Source: Ramlibacter albus (GTDB lineage: Bacteria > Pseudomonadota > Gammaproteobacteria > Burkholderiales > Burkholderiaceae_C). From it: 64,000 nucleotides of DNA. This document shows positions 8,107 through 17,796 of the stretch, one piece after another. The translations under genes and the position numbers were made by a program. The DNA lies in contig NZ_JACORU010000001.1 of assembly GCF_014297445.1 (NCBI RefSeq), positions 1,178,001-1,242,000 on the forward strand, read 5' to 3'. Position 1 is the stretch's first letter; each line of letters opens with the position of its first letter. Below the pieces are notes generated by a model that was not told where the DNA came from, made no database searches, and saw nothing but the letters and a program-made list of their open reading frames with translations.

Positions 8107-9297
8107 ATGAGCATGGCGGGTCTGGCGCAGGGGATCTTCATCGCAACGGTGCTCGTCCTGGCCTGGGGCGTGTGGGGGCTGTCGCGCGTGCGCCGCGTGT
8201 CGCAGCTGCCGGACATGCTGCCTGCCGGCGCGCCGAAGGTGTCGGTGATCGTCGCGGCGCTGAACGAGGAGGCGACGATCGAGCCCGCGATGCGCTCGCT
8301 GCTCGCGCTGGACTACCCCAACCTCGAAATCGTGGCCGTGAACGACCGCTCGACGGACGGCACCGGCGCCATACTCGACCGCATGGCCGGGCAGGACCCG
8401 CGCCTGCGCGTGCTGCACATCGCGCAGCTGCCGCCGGGCTGGCTGGGCAAGAACCATGCGCTGCATGCCGCTGCTGCCGTCGCCAGTGGCGACATCCTGC
8501 TCTTCACCGACGCCGACGTCGTGTACGAGCGCAGCGCGTTGCGCCGCACGGTCGCGTACTTCGCCGCGAACGAGCTGGACCACCTGACGCTCTTCCCCGA
8601 CATGCATGCCCAAAGCGGCGCCGCCGGCGCGATGGTGCTCGGCGCGGCGATGTTCCTCCTGCTGCGGCACCCGATCTGGCTGCTGCGTCGCTCGAAGCGC
8701 GTGTACTTCGGCGCGGGCGCCTTCAACATGGTGCGCGCGAGCGCCTACCGCGCGTGGGGCGGCCACGAGCCGCTGAAGCTGGAGGTGCTGGACGACCTGA
8801 TGCTGGGCCGCCTCGTCAAGCGCCTCGGCCTGCGCCAGGACGCGCTGGTCTCGCCGGGCAGCGTGAAGGTGGAGTGGTATGCCGATGCGCCGGCGATGGT
8901 GAAGGGGCTGGAGAAGAACGGGTTCGCCAACATGGACTACAGCCTCGCCCATGTGGTGGCAAGCAGTGCGCTGATCCTGTTCGTGCGCTACTTTCCGTAT
9001 GTGGGGCTGGTTACCACGAGCGGCCGCACGTGGTGGTTCTGCCTGGGCGCGATCGTGGGCGACCTCGTCGCCCATGCGCACGCGCTGCGGCTGACCAGCC
9101 TGCACGCGCGGTGCCTGCTGTGGGTACCGCTCAACCCCGCGCTGATGGTCTACACCATGCTGCGCAGCACGTACATCACGCTGCGCAGCGGCGGCATCAC
9201 CTGGCGCGGCACCTTCTATCCGCTGGACGAATTGCGGCGGGCCCATGCGCAAGGGTCTGCGCAGCCCGCCGGCGAGGTCCAGGTCACTCCCCGGTGA
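8107..9297 (+). CDS. family 2 glycosyltransferase with membrane segments
   Basis: A 396-residue processive-type GT2 protein. It has an N-terminal membrane helix (8-27), a nucleotide-sugar domain with SVIVAALNEEATIEPAMRSL (46-65), the DXD motif FTDADVV (133-139) and EVLDDLMLGRLVKRLG further on, then two to three C-terminal hydrophobic segments. Hopanoid-associated HpnB proteins have this architecture, but no hopanoid genes are nearby, so the acceptor is unknown. GGAGGT lies upstream of the chosen ATG. Its last 14 bases overlap the convergent Bug gene. Confidence 0.85.
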   Translation: MSMAGLAQGIFIATVLVLAWGVWGLSRVRRVSQLPDMLPAGAPKVSVIVAALNEEATIEPAMRSLLALDYPNLEIVAVNDRSTDGTGAILDRMAGQDPRLRVLHIAQLPPGWLGKNHALHAAAAVASGDILLFTDADVVYERSALRRTVAYFAANELDHLTLFPDMHAQSGAAGAMVLGAAMFLLLRHPIWLLRRSKRVYFGAGAFNMVRASAYRAWGGHEPLKLEVLDDLMLGRLVKRLGLRQDALVSPGSVKVEWYADAPAMVKGLEKNGFANMDYSLAHVVASSALILFVRYFPYVGLVTTSGRTWWFCLGAIVGDLVAHAHALRLTSLHARCLLWVPLNPALMVYTMLRSTYITLRSGGITWRGTFYPLDELRRAHAQGSAQPAGEVQVTPR

Positions 9298-10249
9298 TCT
9301 TGCGCTCCTTCACGATCGCGCCCCACTGCTGCGACTCCTTCTGCATGAAAGCAGTGAGTTCGGGGCGTGACGTGGGGTGCGGCGTGAGGCCGTGCTTCTT
9401 CAGCTGCGCCACGACTTCGGGGTCCTTCAGCACCTTCACGATCTCGGCGTTCCAGCGGTCGAGGATCGCGGGCGGCGTCTTCGCGGACGCCACGAAAGCG
9501 TACCAGTTGAGCGCCTCGAAGCCGGGGAAGCCGGACTCCGCCACCGTCGGGATGTTGGGCAGGTAGTCGGGCCGCGTGAGGCCGGTGGTCGCCAGCGGCG
9601 TGATCTTGCCCGCCTCGATGTGCGGCAGCGCCGTGGGCGGCGCGGCGAAGTAGGCGGTGAAGCGGCCCGCGAGCAGGTCCGGCATGGCGGCCGAGCCGCC
9701 CTTGTACGGCACGTGCGTCATCTCCACGCCCGCTCGCTTGGCGAAGAGCTCGCCCGTGAGGTGCGATGCGGAGCCCGGCCCCGTGGACGCGAACGTCACG
9801 TTGCCGGGGCTCTTCTTCGCCGCGGCCACGAAGTCGGCCAGCGACTTGATGCCGGACTGCGCGTTGACCACCAGCACGTTCGGGAAGTGCACGCCACCGG
9901 AGATGGGCGCGAGGTCCTTGAACGGGTCGTAGCCCACCTTCATCATGTGCGGCGCGATCGTCAGCGGGCCGATCGAGCCGAAGAGGAGCTGCGTGCCGTC
10001 GCTCGGCCCTTGCGCGGTGAGCTGGTGCGCGATGTTGCCGCCGGCGCCGGCCTTGTTCTCCACCACGACCGACTGGCCGATGTTCTCGCCGAGCTTCTTC
10101 GCGATCAGGCGTGCGGCCGAGTCGGCCGCGCCGCCCGGTGCGAAGCCGACCATGAGGGTGACGGGGCGCTTGGGCGGGAAGTCCTGGGCGGCGGCGCTGC
10201 CGGCCACGGCCAGCACGGCCGCAGCGGCGATGAGGTGTCTTCTGTTCAT
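9284..10249 (-). CDS. Bug/TctC tripartite tricarboxylate binding protein
   Basis: A periplasmic receptor of 321 residues. It has a signal peptide (MNRRHLIAAAAVLAVAGSAA AQ) and the family pattern KRPVTLMVGFAPGGAADSAA (about 29-48), VVENKAGAGGN and DLLAGRFTAYFAAPPTALPH. Bug proteins bind carboxylates, and most in Burkholderiales have no cognate TctAB permease next to them, as here. CAGGAG precedes the start. The gene is solitary, so the ligand cannot be assigned. Confidence 0.92.
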   Translation of the reverse strand: MNRRHLIAAAAVLAVAGSAAAQDFPPKRPVTLMVGFAPGGAADSAARLIAKKLGENIGQSVVVENKAGAGGNIAHQLTAQGPSDGTQLLFGSIGPLTIAPHMMKVGYDPFKDLAPISGGVHFPNVLVVNAQSGIKSLADFVAAAKKSPGNVTFASTGPGSASHLTGELFAKRAGVEMTHVPYKGGSAAMPDLLAGRFTAYFAAPPTALPHIEAGKITPLATTGLTRPDYLPNIPTVAESGFPGFEALNWYAFVASAKTPPAILDRWNAEIVKVLKDPEVVAQLKKHGLTPHPTSRPELTAFMQKESQQWGAIVKERKITGE

Positions 10250-10336
10250 GGGTACTCCTGTTGTCTGCCGCCGATCAGACCACAAGCCGGCGGCCACAGC
10301 TTCCGTACTTGTTCGCGCAACGAAGGTTTGATGGTG

Positions 10337-11614
10337 CTACTTCGCGCACTTGTCGTTGAGCGCGCGCGAGATCACCACCGGCGCATTCAGCAGCCCGCCC
10401 ACGCGCTGGTCCTTCGGCGTGTGCAGGCAGTCGTCGCGGCCCGCGTCTTCGACACCTTGCGCGAGCGGGTCCTTGCGGTCGCGCCGCAACTGCGCGTTCG
10501 CGCGGTCGGCGAGGCTGCGCTCGTCCTTGCGGAACGGGCCGGGGTGCGGCGCGAGCGTGGGGCGCGGCGGGGGCGGAAGGATGATCGGCGCCGGCGGCAG
10601 CGCGGCGGCGGGAGCGGGCGGTGCGACCGCGGGTGCGCCCCAGCCGCCGCCGGGAGCTGCCGGCACCGGGACGATGACAGGTGTCGCCGTGCCGGCTGCC
10701 GGTGAGTTGGCGGGCACCGGCAGGTCGACCACCGGTCCTTGCAGCCGGGCGGGGGGTGCGGGCACGGCCGGGGCGGGCACTGCGGGCGCTGGCGCGGCCA
10801 CCGGTGCCGGAGGTGCGGGAACCGGCGCGGGCGGCGCTGCGACGGGCGCAGGGGGCGCAGGCACTGGGGCCGGTGCCGGTGCGGGCGCAGGCGGTGCGGG
10901 CACAGGCGCGGGCGCTGGCACCGGGGCAGGTGCGGGAACAGGCGCGGGTGCGGGTGCGGGTGCGGGTACCGGAGCCGGGGCGGGCACGGGCGCGGGAGCG
11001 GGAGCGGGAGCGGGTACTGGCGCCGGCGCGGGCGCAGGAACCGGTGCGGGCGCAGGTACCGGCGCGGGCGCAGGGGAAGGAACAGGTGCAGGCGTCGGAG
11101 GAGGCGTTGGAACCGGCGCAGGCGTCGGCGGCGGCGGTGCAGGCGTCGGCTCAGGCTCGCGAGGTTGGGGCAGTGGCACGGGCGGCGGCGCGACTGGTGG
11201 TACAGGCACCGGAACAGGCGGTGGCGTCGGTGCGGGTTCTTCCTTGACCGGTGTCGGTTCGGGCTGCTTGCGCCCGGCCTCCGGCTCGCGCGAACGCAAC
11301 GTGTCCGGCAGTTGCGTGGTCGTCTGCAGCGGCACGCTCGACTCCGGCGTGTTCGAGAACACGGGCAGCCGGTCCGACTGCCGCAGAACGAGCGGCGGCG
11401 CGGTGATGGCGCGGCTCGAAGAGGCAGCAGCGTTGGATGCGTTCGGGCTGATCGGCTGCACGTAGTGGTAGACCACGTAGCGCACCACCTGCTGCACCGG
11501 CTGGTACTGCAGCAGCGCCCACACCAGCGCGATGTGCAGCGCGATGGCGCTCGCAGCCGCCGTCGGCGAGGGCCGCGAGCGCGGCAGCGCGGGGTAGGAG
11601 GGCCGATAGAGCAT
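10337..11614 (-). CDS. TonB-like inner-membrane protein with a huge Pro/Ala repeat
   Basis: A 425-residue protein. It has a short Arg-containing N-terminus (MLYRPSYPALPRSRPSPTAA), one membrane helix (about 21-36), a spacer, then about 230 residues of Pro/Ala/Val repeats (PAPAPVPAPA type, about 120-350). The C-terminal 75 residues are charged and carry two cysteines (DDCLHTP and DKCAK-end). The helix plus periplasm-spanning proline region resembles TonB, but I do not see the TonB C-terminal domain (YP motif). It could span the periplasm and interact with the wall; function unknown. Solitary gene. Confidence 0.7.
   Translation of the reverse strand: MLYRPSYPALPRSRPSPTAAASAIALHIALVWALLQYQPVQQVVRYVVYHYVQPISPNASNAAASSSRAITAPPLVLRQSDRLPVFSNTPESSVPLQTTTQLPDTLRSREPEAGRKQPEPTPVKEEPAPTPPPVPVPVPPVAPPPVPLPQPREPEPTPAPPPPTPAPVPTPPPTPAPVPSPAPAPVPAPAPVPAPAPAPVPAPAPAPAPVPAPAPVPAPAPAPAPVPAPAPVPAPAPVPAPPAPAPAPAPVPAPPAPVAAPPAPVPAPPAPVAAPAPAVPAPAVPAPPARLQGPVVDLPVPANSPAAGTATPVIVPVPAAPGGGWGAPAVAPPAPAAALPPAPIILPPPPRPTLAPHPGPFRKDERSLADRANAQLRRDRKDPLAQGVEDAGRDDCLHTPKDQRVGGLLNAPVVISRALNDKCAK
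10780..11150. repeat. in-frame hexanucleotide-type tandem repeats (Pro/Ala coding)
   Basis: Short repeats such as GCGGGTGCGGGTGCGGGT and GCGGGAGCGGGAGCGGGAG appear on the plus strand and encode the PAPAPV tract of the TonB-like protein. Repeat units are multiples of three, so slippage would change tract length without shifting the frame. The same DNA produces long open frames on the other strand, which are not genes. Confidence 0.75.
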
Positions 11615-11664
11615 GGCGTCGGTGTGCGTCGCGATAATCGCACACCGACCGCAACCGCCGCGGG

Positions 11665-12654
11665 CTATTCAGGCGTGAGCGCCAGTTCCTTGATCAAGGC
11701 AAGCCACATCGGCATCTCCGCGGCGTAGCGCCTGCGCGATTCCTCCGCCGAATACGCAGGCTGGTCGGCGCCGAACGTCGCCAGCAGCGTGCGCATCTTC
11801 TCGGTACGCCCGGCCTCCTGGAACAGCGTGGAGATGCGCTCCACCACTTCCGGCGGCGTTCCGCCGGGCGCGAGGCAGCACTGGTAGCCCGCGATCCGGA
11901 CCGCGGGCGACGTCGCGCCCTGGTCCGCAAGCGATGCGACGCCCGGCAGGACCGGGCTGCGCCCGGGGATGGTCGCGATGGCGCGCGCGACGCCCTTCTG
12001 CACGAAAGGCATCGTGCTCAGGTGGTTGGTGATGCCGGCGTCGATGATGCCGGCGCCCAGGTCCATCAGCATCTGCGCGCTGCCTTTGTAGTGCACGATG
12101 TTCATGTCCAGGCCGTACTGCCGGTTCAGCTCGTGGAAGAGGATGTGCGGGTGCGTGCCGGGCCCGAAGGTGCCGACCGCCGGCTTCGGGCTCTTTCGCA
12201 CGTGGTCCACGAACTCGCGCAGGTTGGTCGCGCCCGTGCGGGTCGTGGAGACCGACAGCGTGAGGTTGCCGCCGGGCATGAAGGCGACGACCGACAGGTC
12301 CTTGTCCGGGTCGTACGGCAATGAGCGATACAGCACCCGGTTCTGGATCAGCGTCGTCGTGATCGTGAACAGCAGCGTGTGGCCGTCGGGGGCCGCCCGT
12401 TTCAACTCCGCGGCACCCACGCCACCGTTCATGCCCGGCTTGAAATCGAGGTACCAGGGCTGGCCCGTCTGCTGCGTCACGTACTCGCCATACGCGCGGG
12501 CGAAAGCCTCCGTCTGGCTGCCGCCGGGAAAGCCCATGACGACTCGGATCGGGCGCTGCGGCCAGGCAGCCTCCGCGGCGCGCAGGCCGGGCGCCATGAA
12601 GGGCGCACCGATCGCGGCGGCGAGGAAGGTTCGGCGCGGGATGCGGGCTTGCAT
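11665..12654 (-). CDS. Bug/TctC binding protein with Tat-like signal
   Basis: A 329-residue periplasmic receptor. The N-terminus [20 protein letters not shown] carries a twin-arginine pattern (RRTFL), unusual next to the Sec signals of the other Bug proteins here. The mature part has the family features [20 protein letters not shown] and [21 protein letters not shown] strong GAGGAGG site precedes the start. It lies 91 bp downstream of a LysR gene on the same strand, so that regulator probably controls it. Ligand unknown. Confidence 0.9.
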   Translation of the reverse strand: MQARIPRRTFLAAAIGAPFMAPGLRAAEAAWPQRPIRVVMGFPGGSQTEAFARAYGEYVTQQTGQPWYLDFKPGMNGGVGAAELKRAAPDGHTLLFTITTTLIQNRVLYRSLPYDPDKDLSVVAFMPGGNLTLSVSTTRTGATNLREFVDHVRKSPKPAVGTFGPGTHPHILFHELNRQYGLDMNIVHYKGSAQMLMDLGAGIIDAGITNHLSTMPFVQKGVARAIATIPGRSPVLPGVASLADQGATSPAVRIAGYQCCLAPGGTPPEVVERISTLFQEAGRTEKMRTLLATFGADQPAYSAEESRRRYAAEMPMWLALIKELALTPE

Positions 12655-12745
12655 GGGGACCTCCTCCGCGACCGCGAACCGGGCCGCTGCATCGACTCTA
12701 GGAGACCGGTCCCCAAACCTCAAATGCGCGGGTGCAATGGGGCCA

Positions 12746-13702
12746 TCACGATTCGTGAAGGGGCGGCGGCACCGCATCGACAGGCAGCAGGTCCACGCCC
12801 TTCCAGCGGCCGGAGCGGACCAGGTCGCGAGCGACGTTCAACAACACCATGCGCGCGCCGAGCGCAGCCGGCGACAGCTCGCTGTCCGACAGGCTGCAAA
12901 GCCATGCGTTGCGGCGAGCGGCGGCGTCCATGATCTCGGCGAAGTGGAAGCGTTCGTCGGCCTCGCGTGCGGGGCCGAGCCCGGCCCAGGACGCGATGGC
13001 GGCGCCCATGCCTGCCGCGACCGCGTCCATGGTCAACGGGATCGAATCCACCTCCGCGACGATGAGCGGCTGGATGCGTGCCCGTGCGAATGCCGCGTCG
13101 ACGACGAAGCGCAGGCCCTTCGGGCCGATGTTCACCACCAGCGGCACGTCCTTCAGCTGCGCGAGCCGCACGCGCGCCGCCGGGCGGGGACCGGCCTGGC
13201 TGCGCGGGCGCACGAGGAAGAGCCGTTCGCTCACCAAGGGCTGGATCGTCCAGCCGCGGCCCTCCTGCGGCTGGAACAGCACCGTCATGTCGACCTGTCG
13301 CAGGTGGAGCTGGTTGCTGTTGAAGAAGGACTCCTGCAGGCGCACGGTGACGTCGGGGTAGCGTTCGCGCATCGCCAGCAGGAAGGGCAGCCCCAGCACG
13401 GACGTGATGGCCGGCGACAGGCCCACCCGCACGTTCCCCGCCAGCCGCGAATGCTGGGCCGCCCGGCTCGCCTGCTCCGCATGCCGCAGCGAGAGCTGCG
13501 CCTCGCGGAAGAAGGCAAGCCCCGCCTCGGTGGGCGTGACGCCCTTGCTGGTGCGGTGCAGGAGCCGGGTCGAGAGCTCGCCTTCGAGCCGGCTGATCTG
13601 CTGGCTCAGCGCGGACTGGACCAGCCCCAGGTCGTGCGCCGCGCTGCCCATGCTACCGAGCTCCACGACGCGGACGAAGTAGCGCAGCTGCCTGAGCTCC
13701 AT
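12746..13702 (-). CDS. LysR-family transcriptional regulator
   Basis: A 318-residue LTTR. The N-terminal winged helix ([20 protein letters not shown]; recognition region [17 protein letters not shown]) is followed by a substrate-binding domain. The resemblance to Cbl/NAC-type regulators with the MELRQLRYF start is general only. It is divergent from mnmA (48-bp gap) and upstream of the Tat-type Bug gene, its likely target. Confidence 0.9.
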   Translation of the reverse strand: MELRQLRYFVRVVELGSMGSAAHDLGLVQSALSQQISRLEGELSTRLLHRTSKGVTPTEAGLAFFREAQLSLRHAEQASRAAQHSRLAGNVRVGLSPAITSVLGLPFLLAMRERYPDVTVRLQESFFNSNQLHLRQVDMTVLFQPQEGRGWTIQPLVSERLFLVRPRSQAGPRPAARVRLAQLKDVPLVVNIGPKGLRFVVDAAFARARIQPLIVAEVDSIPLTMDAVAAGMGAAIASWAGLGPAREADERFHFAEIMDAAARRNAWLCSLSDSELSPAALGARMVLLNVARDLVRSGRWKGVDLLPVDAVPPPLHES

Positions 13703-13750
13703 CTTCACCACCTTCCGCAGGGGTTTGCGTGCGCTGGGATAATCGCACAC

Positions 13751-14890
13751 ATGGGTCGGAAGCCGCGCGTCGTTGTGGGTCTGAGCGGGGGCGTCGACTC
13801 CGCGGTCAGCGCGCACCTGTTGAAGCAACAGGGCTACGACGTCGTCGGCATCTTCATGAAGAACTGGGAAGACGACGACGACAGCGAGTACTGCTCCTCC
13901 AACGAGGACTTCGTCGACGCCGCCAGCGTGGCGGACGTGATCGGCATCGAGATCGAGCACGTCAACTTCGCCGCCGAATACAAGGACCGCGTCTTCGCCG
14001 AGTTCCTGCGCGAATACCAGGCCGGCCGCACGCCCAACCCCGACGTGCTGTGCAACGCGGAGATCAAGTTCAAGGCCTTCCTCGACCACGCGATGCGCCT
14101 GGGCGCGGAGAAGATCGCCACCGGCCACTACGCGCGGGTGCGCGAGCGCAGCGGCCGGTTCGAGCTGCTCAAGGGCCTGGACGACACCAAGGACCAGAGC
14201 TACTTCCTGCACCGGCTGAACCAGGCGCAGCTGTCCAAGACGCTGTTCCCGGTCGGCGAAATCCGCAAGACGGAAGTGCGGCGCATCGCCGCCGAGATCG
14301 GGCTGCCCAACGCGAAGAAGAAGGATTCGACCGGCATCTGCTTCATCGGCGAGCGGCCGTTCCGCGAGTTCCTCAATCGCTACATCGCGAAGGAGCCGGG
14401 GCCGATCAAGGACGAGAAGGGCCGCACGATCGGCAGGCACGTGGGCCTGAGCTTCTACACGCTGGGGCAGCGGCAGGGGCTGGGCATCGGCGGCATCAAG
14501 GAGAAGGGTGCGCAGCGCGGTGGCGGCGAACACGCCCCGTGGTTCGTCGCGCGCAAGGACATCGAGAAGAACACGCTGTGGGTGGTGCAGGGGCACGACC
14601 ATCCGTGGCTGCTGTCGCCGTCGCTGCACGCGGATGACGCGAGCTGGATCGCGGGCGAGCCACCAGCTCCGGGCGAGTACGGCGCGAAGACGCGCTATCG
14701 GCAGGCGGATGCGGCCTGCACGTTGTCGGCCGCTGAAGGTGGCGCGTTCAACCTGGAATTCGCGGACCCGCAATGGGCGGTGACGCCCGGCCAATCCGCC
14801 GTGCTGTACGACGGCGAAGTGTGTCTCGGCGGCGGTGTGATCGCAGCCGCCGCGGCCGTCACTCCTCGACCTTCCGGTCTTCCTGCTTAG
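13751..14890 (+). CDS. mnmA: tRNA-specific 2-thiouridylase
   Basis: Installs sulfur at C2 of the wobble uridine (s2U34) of tRNA-Lys, -Glu and -Gln using the TusE relay and ATP. The 379-residue protein has the PP-loop GLSGGVDS (10-17), the catalytic Cys in [10 protein letters not shown] (Cys101), the second Cys in DSTGICFIG (Cys197), and [15 protein letters not shown] for tRNA binding. Length is family-typical; about 15 C-terminal residues ([16 protein letters not shown]) look lineage-specific. Solitary, transcribed away from the LysR gene. Confidence 0.97.
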   Translation: MGRKPRVVVGLSGGVDSAVSAHLLKQQGYDVVGIFMKNWEDDDDSEYCSSNEDFVDAASVADVIGIEIEHVNFAAEYKDRVFAEFLREYQAGRTPNPDVLCNAEIKFKAFLDHAMRLGAEKIATGHYARVRERSGRFELLKGLDDTKDQSYFLHRLNQAQLSKTLFPVGEIRKTEVRRIAAEIGLPNAKKKDSTGICFIGERPFREFLNRYIAKEPGPIKDEKGRTIGRHVGLSFYTLGQRQGLGIGGIKEKGAQRGGGEHAPWFVARKDIEKNTLWVVQGHDHPWLLSPSLHADDASWIAGEPPAPGEYGAKTRYRQADAACTLSAAEGGAFNLEFADPQWAVTPGQSAVLYDGEVCLGGGVIAAAAAVTPRPSGLPA

Positions 14891-14946
14891 CCTGCTGCAT
14901 CGCCTCGGGCTCCAGCTTCTCGGCGAAGCTGTTCGGGCTCCCGGCC

Positions 14947-15369
14947 TCAAGGCCGGTAACGGTACAGCGCCGCGTGCTCCATCGTGTACTCGGCAAGCGG
15001 CCCCACCTGAACCTGCATCGGGTCCAGCTGCTCGGCGGGTTTCATGTACGCGAAGGCCTGGCGGACCTCCGAGACGGCGTCGCGGCGGCGGATGCCGATC
15101 AGCACGCGGCGGTAGCCATCGGGTTCGTTCACCCGCTCCAGCGCGTCCATCGCCGCGAGTGCCGTCGCGTCCACTTCGAACACCTGGCCCACGACCTCGT
15201 GCCCCGTGCCCGGCGTGTCGATCATCCACGGCACGTGCCGCTCGCCGACGAGGTACATCGGGTAGCGCTCCTGCGTGACGAAGTCGCCCACCACGCGCCG
15301 CCCGGTGTTGAAGCCGAAGTTGGGGAAGCCTTGCTTGAGCGTGCCGAAGACGAAGACGAGGTGGGCCAT
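14947..15369 (-). CDS. gamma-glutamylcyclotransferase-like (AIG2/GGACT family)
   Basis: A 140-residue protein with the substrate-binding VFGTLKQG motif (residues 7-14) and a catalytic-type Glu in ALERVNEPDGYRR (about 77-89), as in the GGCT fold that releases 5-oxoproline from gamma-glutamyl amines. Exact substrate unknown. It is immediately downstream of the low-GC island and convergent with mnmA. Confidence 0.8.
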   Translation of the reverse strand: MAHLVFVFGTLKQGFPNFGFNTGRRVVGDFVTQERYPMYLVGERHVPWMIDTPGTGHEVVGQVFEVDATALAAMDALERVNEPDGYRRVLIGIRRRDAVSEVRQAFAYMKPAEQLDPMQVQVGPLAEYTMEHAALYRYRP

Positions 15370-15382
15370 GGCGCGTAGTCGC

Positions 15383-15844
15383 CTACTTTCTGATATCCCG
15401 AAAGGTCGGAACGGCCTTCTCCTGGTCTTCAGTCAGAGTGCGGAATCCGCTCTGGATCGCTGCCAACTCTGGGCAACTCTCACCGGTGCGCCCCCGCACT
15501 GCATAGAGGCAGTCGACCTCCCTCGTGCCGCCTTTCTGGAATTGGCTGTATCGATGGACCGCGCCACGTCGAAATTCGATCTGCAAGGCGGGGTCTCCCT
15601 CGGCGCTGAACATCGTCTGGCAGCCCTCGAAACTTCCTGGAACTGACCTCGGGAAAACATAGACGGCAGTGCCGTGGACAAAACTGACTCCGGCGGTCGG
15701 GGGCGGTCGGGTGATTCTGCAGGTTTCCGGTGTGTCCGCTGTGACAGCGTCCATGGAATGGCATGCGCAGATCGCCAGCACGGAGAAGGCCAAAACCAAG
15801 ACTCGGGTGTGGCGTTGCGTCCATGCTATTGAGAACACTGACAT
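15383..15844 (-). CDS. small exported protein overlapping the Rhs gene; immunity candidate
   Basis: A 153-residue protein with an N-terminal hydrophobic signal (LVLAFSVLAICACHS); the Cys is in an imperfect lipobox, so it may be a lipoprotein. The mature part has four to five cysteines (ETCRITRPPP, EGCQTMFSAEG, VDCLYAVRGR, ESCPEL) that could form disulfides. The start lies inside the end of the Rhs gene (19-bp overlap), the usual place of a cognate immunity gene. No family recognised; the immunity role is inference from position and export. Confidence 0.6.
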   Translation of the reverse strand: MSVFSIAWTQRHTRVLVLAFSVLAICACHSMDAVTADTPETCRITRPPPTAGVSFVHGTAVYVFPRSVPGSFEGCQTMFSAEGDPALQIEFRRGAVHRYSQFQKGGTREVDCLYAVRGRTGESCPELAAIQSGFRTLTEDQEKAVPTFRDIRK

Positions 15845-17796
15845 TTCACCTTGTATTCGTCAATCAACTCACGAGAGGCTTGAACGGCGCGGTCATACGT
15901 TTCCGGTGACGCAACAACATCCCCCGCAATATGCGAAGCGCCAGGACTGCCGCCGGACCAGGGCTGGAAGCCGCGATGCCCTCTCGCAAAACCATCCTGC
16001 ACAGCGTGAAGCGCGCGGGCCAGGCCCGCGAGTGTGCACTGTGCAAGATGTTGCTCGACGTATTCTCGGTGCAGTTGACGAGCTTCGCCAGCGGTCTGGC
16101 CGTTGGAGCCATCGCTCATCGCATGCCAGTAGGCGTTTTCAGGCCGCTGGCTGCCCGGCTGGAAGTCGACCAGCGCGGTCGCCATCGGCAGGTCCTTGAA
16201 CGCCGGGTCGGAGCCAACCGCCTGCGTGGTTATCCAGACGTGCCCTGCGAAGTCGAAGAGGCCCGACGGATCGACTCGGCGCAGCGGGTCCTGACGTGCG
16301 TAGTTGAAGCCATTGGGGCCTCCCCTCAAGCCGATCGGGTCGAACTGCGTGTAACGCCCATCGAGCGGCCGATACCACCGCCGGAAGTTGTACGCGAGGT
16401 TCGACTCCTCGTCCCAGTACTGCCCCGGAAACCGCAGGTTGTACTCGACCGGCGGCTTCGTCGCCCTCACGATGGATTGCCCATCGATGGTGGTGATCGC
16501 GAGCACGCCCGTTGGCTTGTTGTTGCCGAAAGCCGAGTACGGCCACTGCCACACGGGTTTGTTGTCGGCATCGGTGATCAGGCGCGGTGTGCCGAGGTGG
16601 TCCGCGTGGACGGCATAGAGCTTGCCGTTCCTGTACATCCCGATGGGAATCGGGTCGCCGTTCATGATCGGCAGCCAGATGTACTCCGTGACACCGCGTC
16701 CCTGGGCCGAGCCCGTGTCGTACTCGCCGAGCAGCGCCCATTGCGGCAACAGCCCATCCGCGTAGACGAAGGCTTGCCCGATGCCGCGTGTGGGGCCCTT
16801 GACGAACAACCACCCGAAGTTCTTTCGCAGCCAGTTGACGAAGCCGTTCGCGAGCGTCGTCTCGTTCGGGAGCGTCTCCTCCGGCTCCGGCTCCGGCTCG
16901 GACCGGAACACCCGTTGGCCCAGATAGTTGTGCAGGTAACGGATACGAGCTGCCTCGCCATCCTTGGCAATGACGACCTGCGCCAGTGCGTTCGTGTCGT
17001 CGTACTCGAATGTGCGGATGCCGTCGCTGACGAGCGCGCCGTTCGCATCGAGGGTGTAGCGGGTCGATGCCGTCGAAGTGGAAACCGGTTTGCCGTTGCG
17101 CGTCCTGACGAGCGTCTGCGTGAAACCAAGCTGCCGGTTGCTGCCGCCGTCGATATTCGAAGATCGCGTCGTGCTCTGTGTGAATCCGGGTTGGTCGAAT
17201 GCGGCGTCGAGATCGACGTCGCTGCTCTGTGTCTCGACGGCCAGCAGCCGGTTGCCGTTGGGGTCGTACGAGAAAGTGCTCTCGGCGCCTGTTCGCGAAA
17301 ACCGGGTCAGGCGATGGCGTGCGTCATAACCGGCGCTCCAATGAACCGGGTACTTGTACAGCTCGGCCACCGTCGTTGTGCCGCTCGTGACCGACCGCGT
17401 TGCCCACAGGTCCTGCCGGACGCCGACGATCCGCCCGGCCGCGTCGTACTCGTACGAGGAGAACTCCGTCGAAGTGAGGCGGCCATCCAGGTTGAAGGAG
17501 CGCGAAGCCGTGTCGCCGTTCCACCAGGTCCACTTCGCCGGCTGTTTCAGCGGAGTTTGCGAAAGGTCCGTCACGAACGGCGTCGGCGCCTTGCGCCCGG
17601 GTACCTGCACATCGATGCCGACGACGCGGCCCTTGACGCGCTTGTACGTCACCACCAACCCGCTGTGATAGGTGACCGCCTTGAGGTCGCCATGCTCGTA
17701 CTCGTACCCGGTGCGCGCACTGAACTGCGCTTGCGCAGGTTGCGTGAGACAGGTTGCGAGCAGCGCCAGCGCCGCGATCGAACTGCGAAATTCCAT
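15826..17796 (-). CDS. secreted Rhs/YD-repeat protein with putative metal-dependent hydrolase C-terminus
   Basis: A 656-residue protein with a Sec signal (LALLATCLTQPAQAQ), scattered YD repeats (YEYDAAGRIVGVRQ, FSYDPNGNRLLAVE, YTLDANGALVSDG) and the conserved Rhs core (YAVHADHLGTPRLITDADNK; GQYWDEESNLAYNFRRWYRP; DPIGLRGGPNGFNYARQDP) ending DPSGL at about 513. The last 143 residues are a separate domain with WHAMSDG, ALHAVQDGFARGH and SHIAGD, a His/Asp pattern like zinc-dependent phospholipase C proteins. Rhs proteins deliver such C-terminal toxins. GGGAGAAG precedes the start. It is shorter than the 1,400-residue type VI Rhs proteins and, unlike them, carries its own signal. GC content is lower than its neighbours. 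Confidence 0.85.
   Translation of the reverse strand: MEFRSSIAALALLATCLTQPAQAQFSARTGYEYEHGDLKAVTYHSGLVVTYKRVKGRVVGIDVQVPGRKAPTPFVTDLSQTPLKQPAKWTWWNGDTASRSFNLDGRLTSTEFSSYEYDAAGRIVGVRQDLWATRSVTSGTTTVAELYKYPVHWSAGYDARHRLTRFSRTGAESTFSYDPNGNRLLAVETQSSDVDLDAAFDQPGFTQSTTRSSNIDGGSNRQLGFTQTLVRTRNGKPVSTSTASTRYTLDANGALVSDGIRTFEYDDTNALAQVVIAKDGEAARIRYLHNYLGQRVFRSEPEPEPEETLPNETTLANGFVNWLRKNFGWLFVKGPTRGIGQAFVYADGLLPQWALLGEYDTGSAQGRGVTEYIWLPIMNGDPIPIGMYRNGKLYAVHADHLGTPRLITDADNKPVWQWPYSAFGNNKPTGVLAITTIDGQSIVRATKPPVEYNLRFPGQYWDEESNLAYNFRRWYRPLDGRYTQFDPIGLRGGPNGFNYARQDPLRRVDPSGLFDFAGHVWITTQAVGSDPAFKDLPMATALVDFQPGSQRPENAYWHAMSDGSNGQTAGEARQLHREYVEQHLAQCTLAGLARALHAVQDGFARGHRGFQPWSGGSPGASHIAGDVVASPETYDRAVQASRELIDEYKVKCQCSQ

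Noticed and set aside
8107-9297. Assigning the glycosyltransferase to hopanoid synthesis (HpnB)
   Set aside because: Architecture fits but no hopanoid genes are nearby and many GT2 families look alike, so left general.
10350-11465. Plus-strand Gly/Ala/Thr-repeat frame and a CRISPR-like look of the repeats
   Set aside because: It is the reverse reading of the Pro/Ala repeat gene. Units are short and contiguous with no unique spacers, so not CRISPR.
12098-14890. 930-residue frame ahead of mnmA
   Set aside because: The region before 13751 is antisense to the Bug and LysR genes; MnmA homology begins at the internal ATG.
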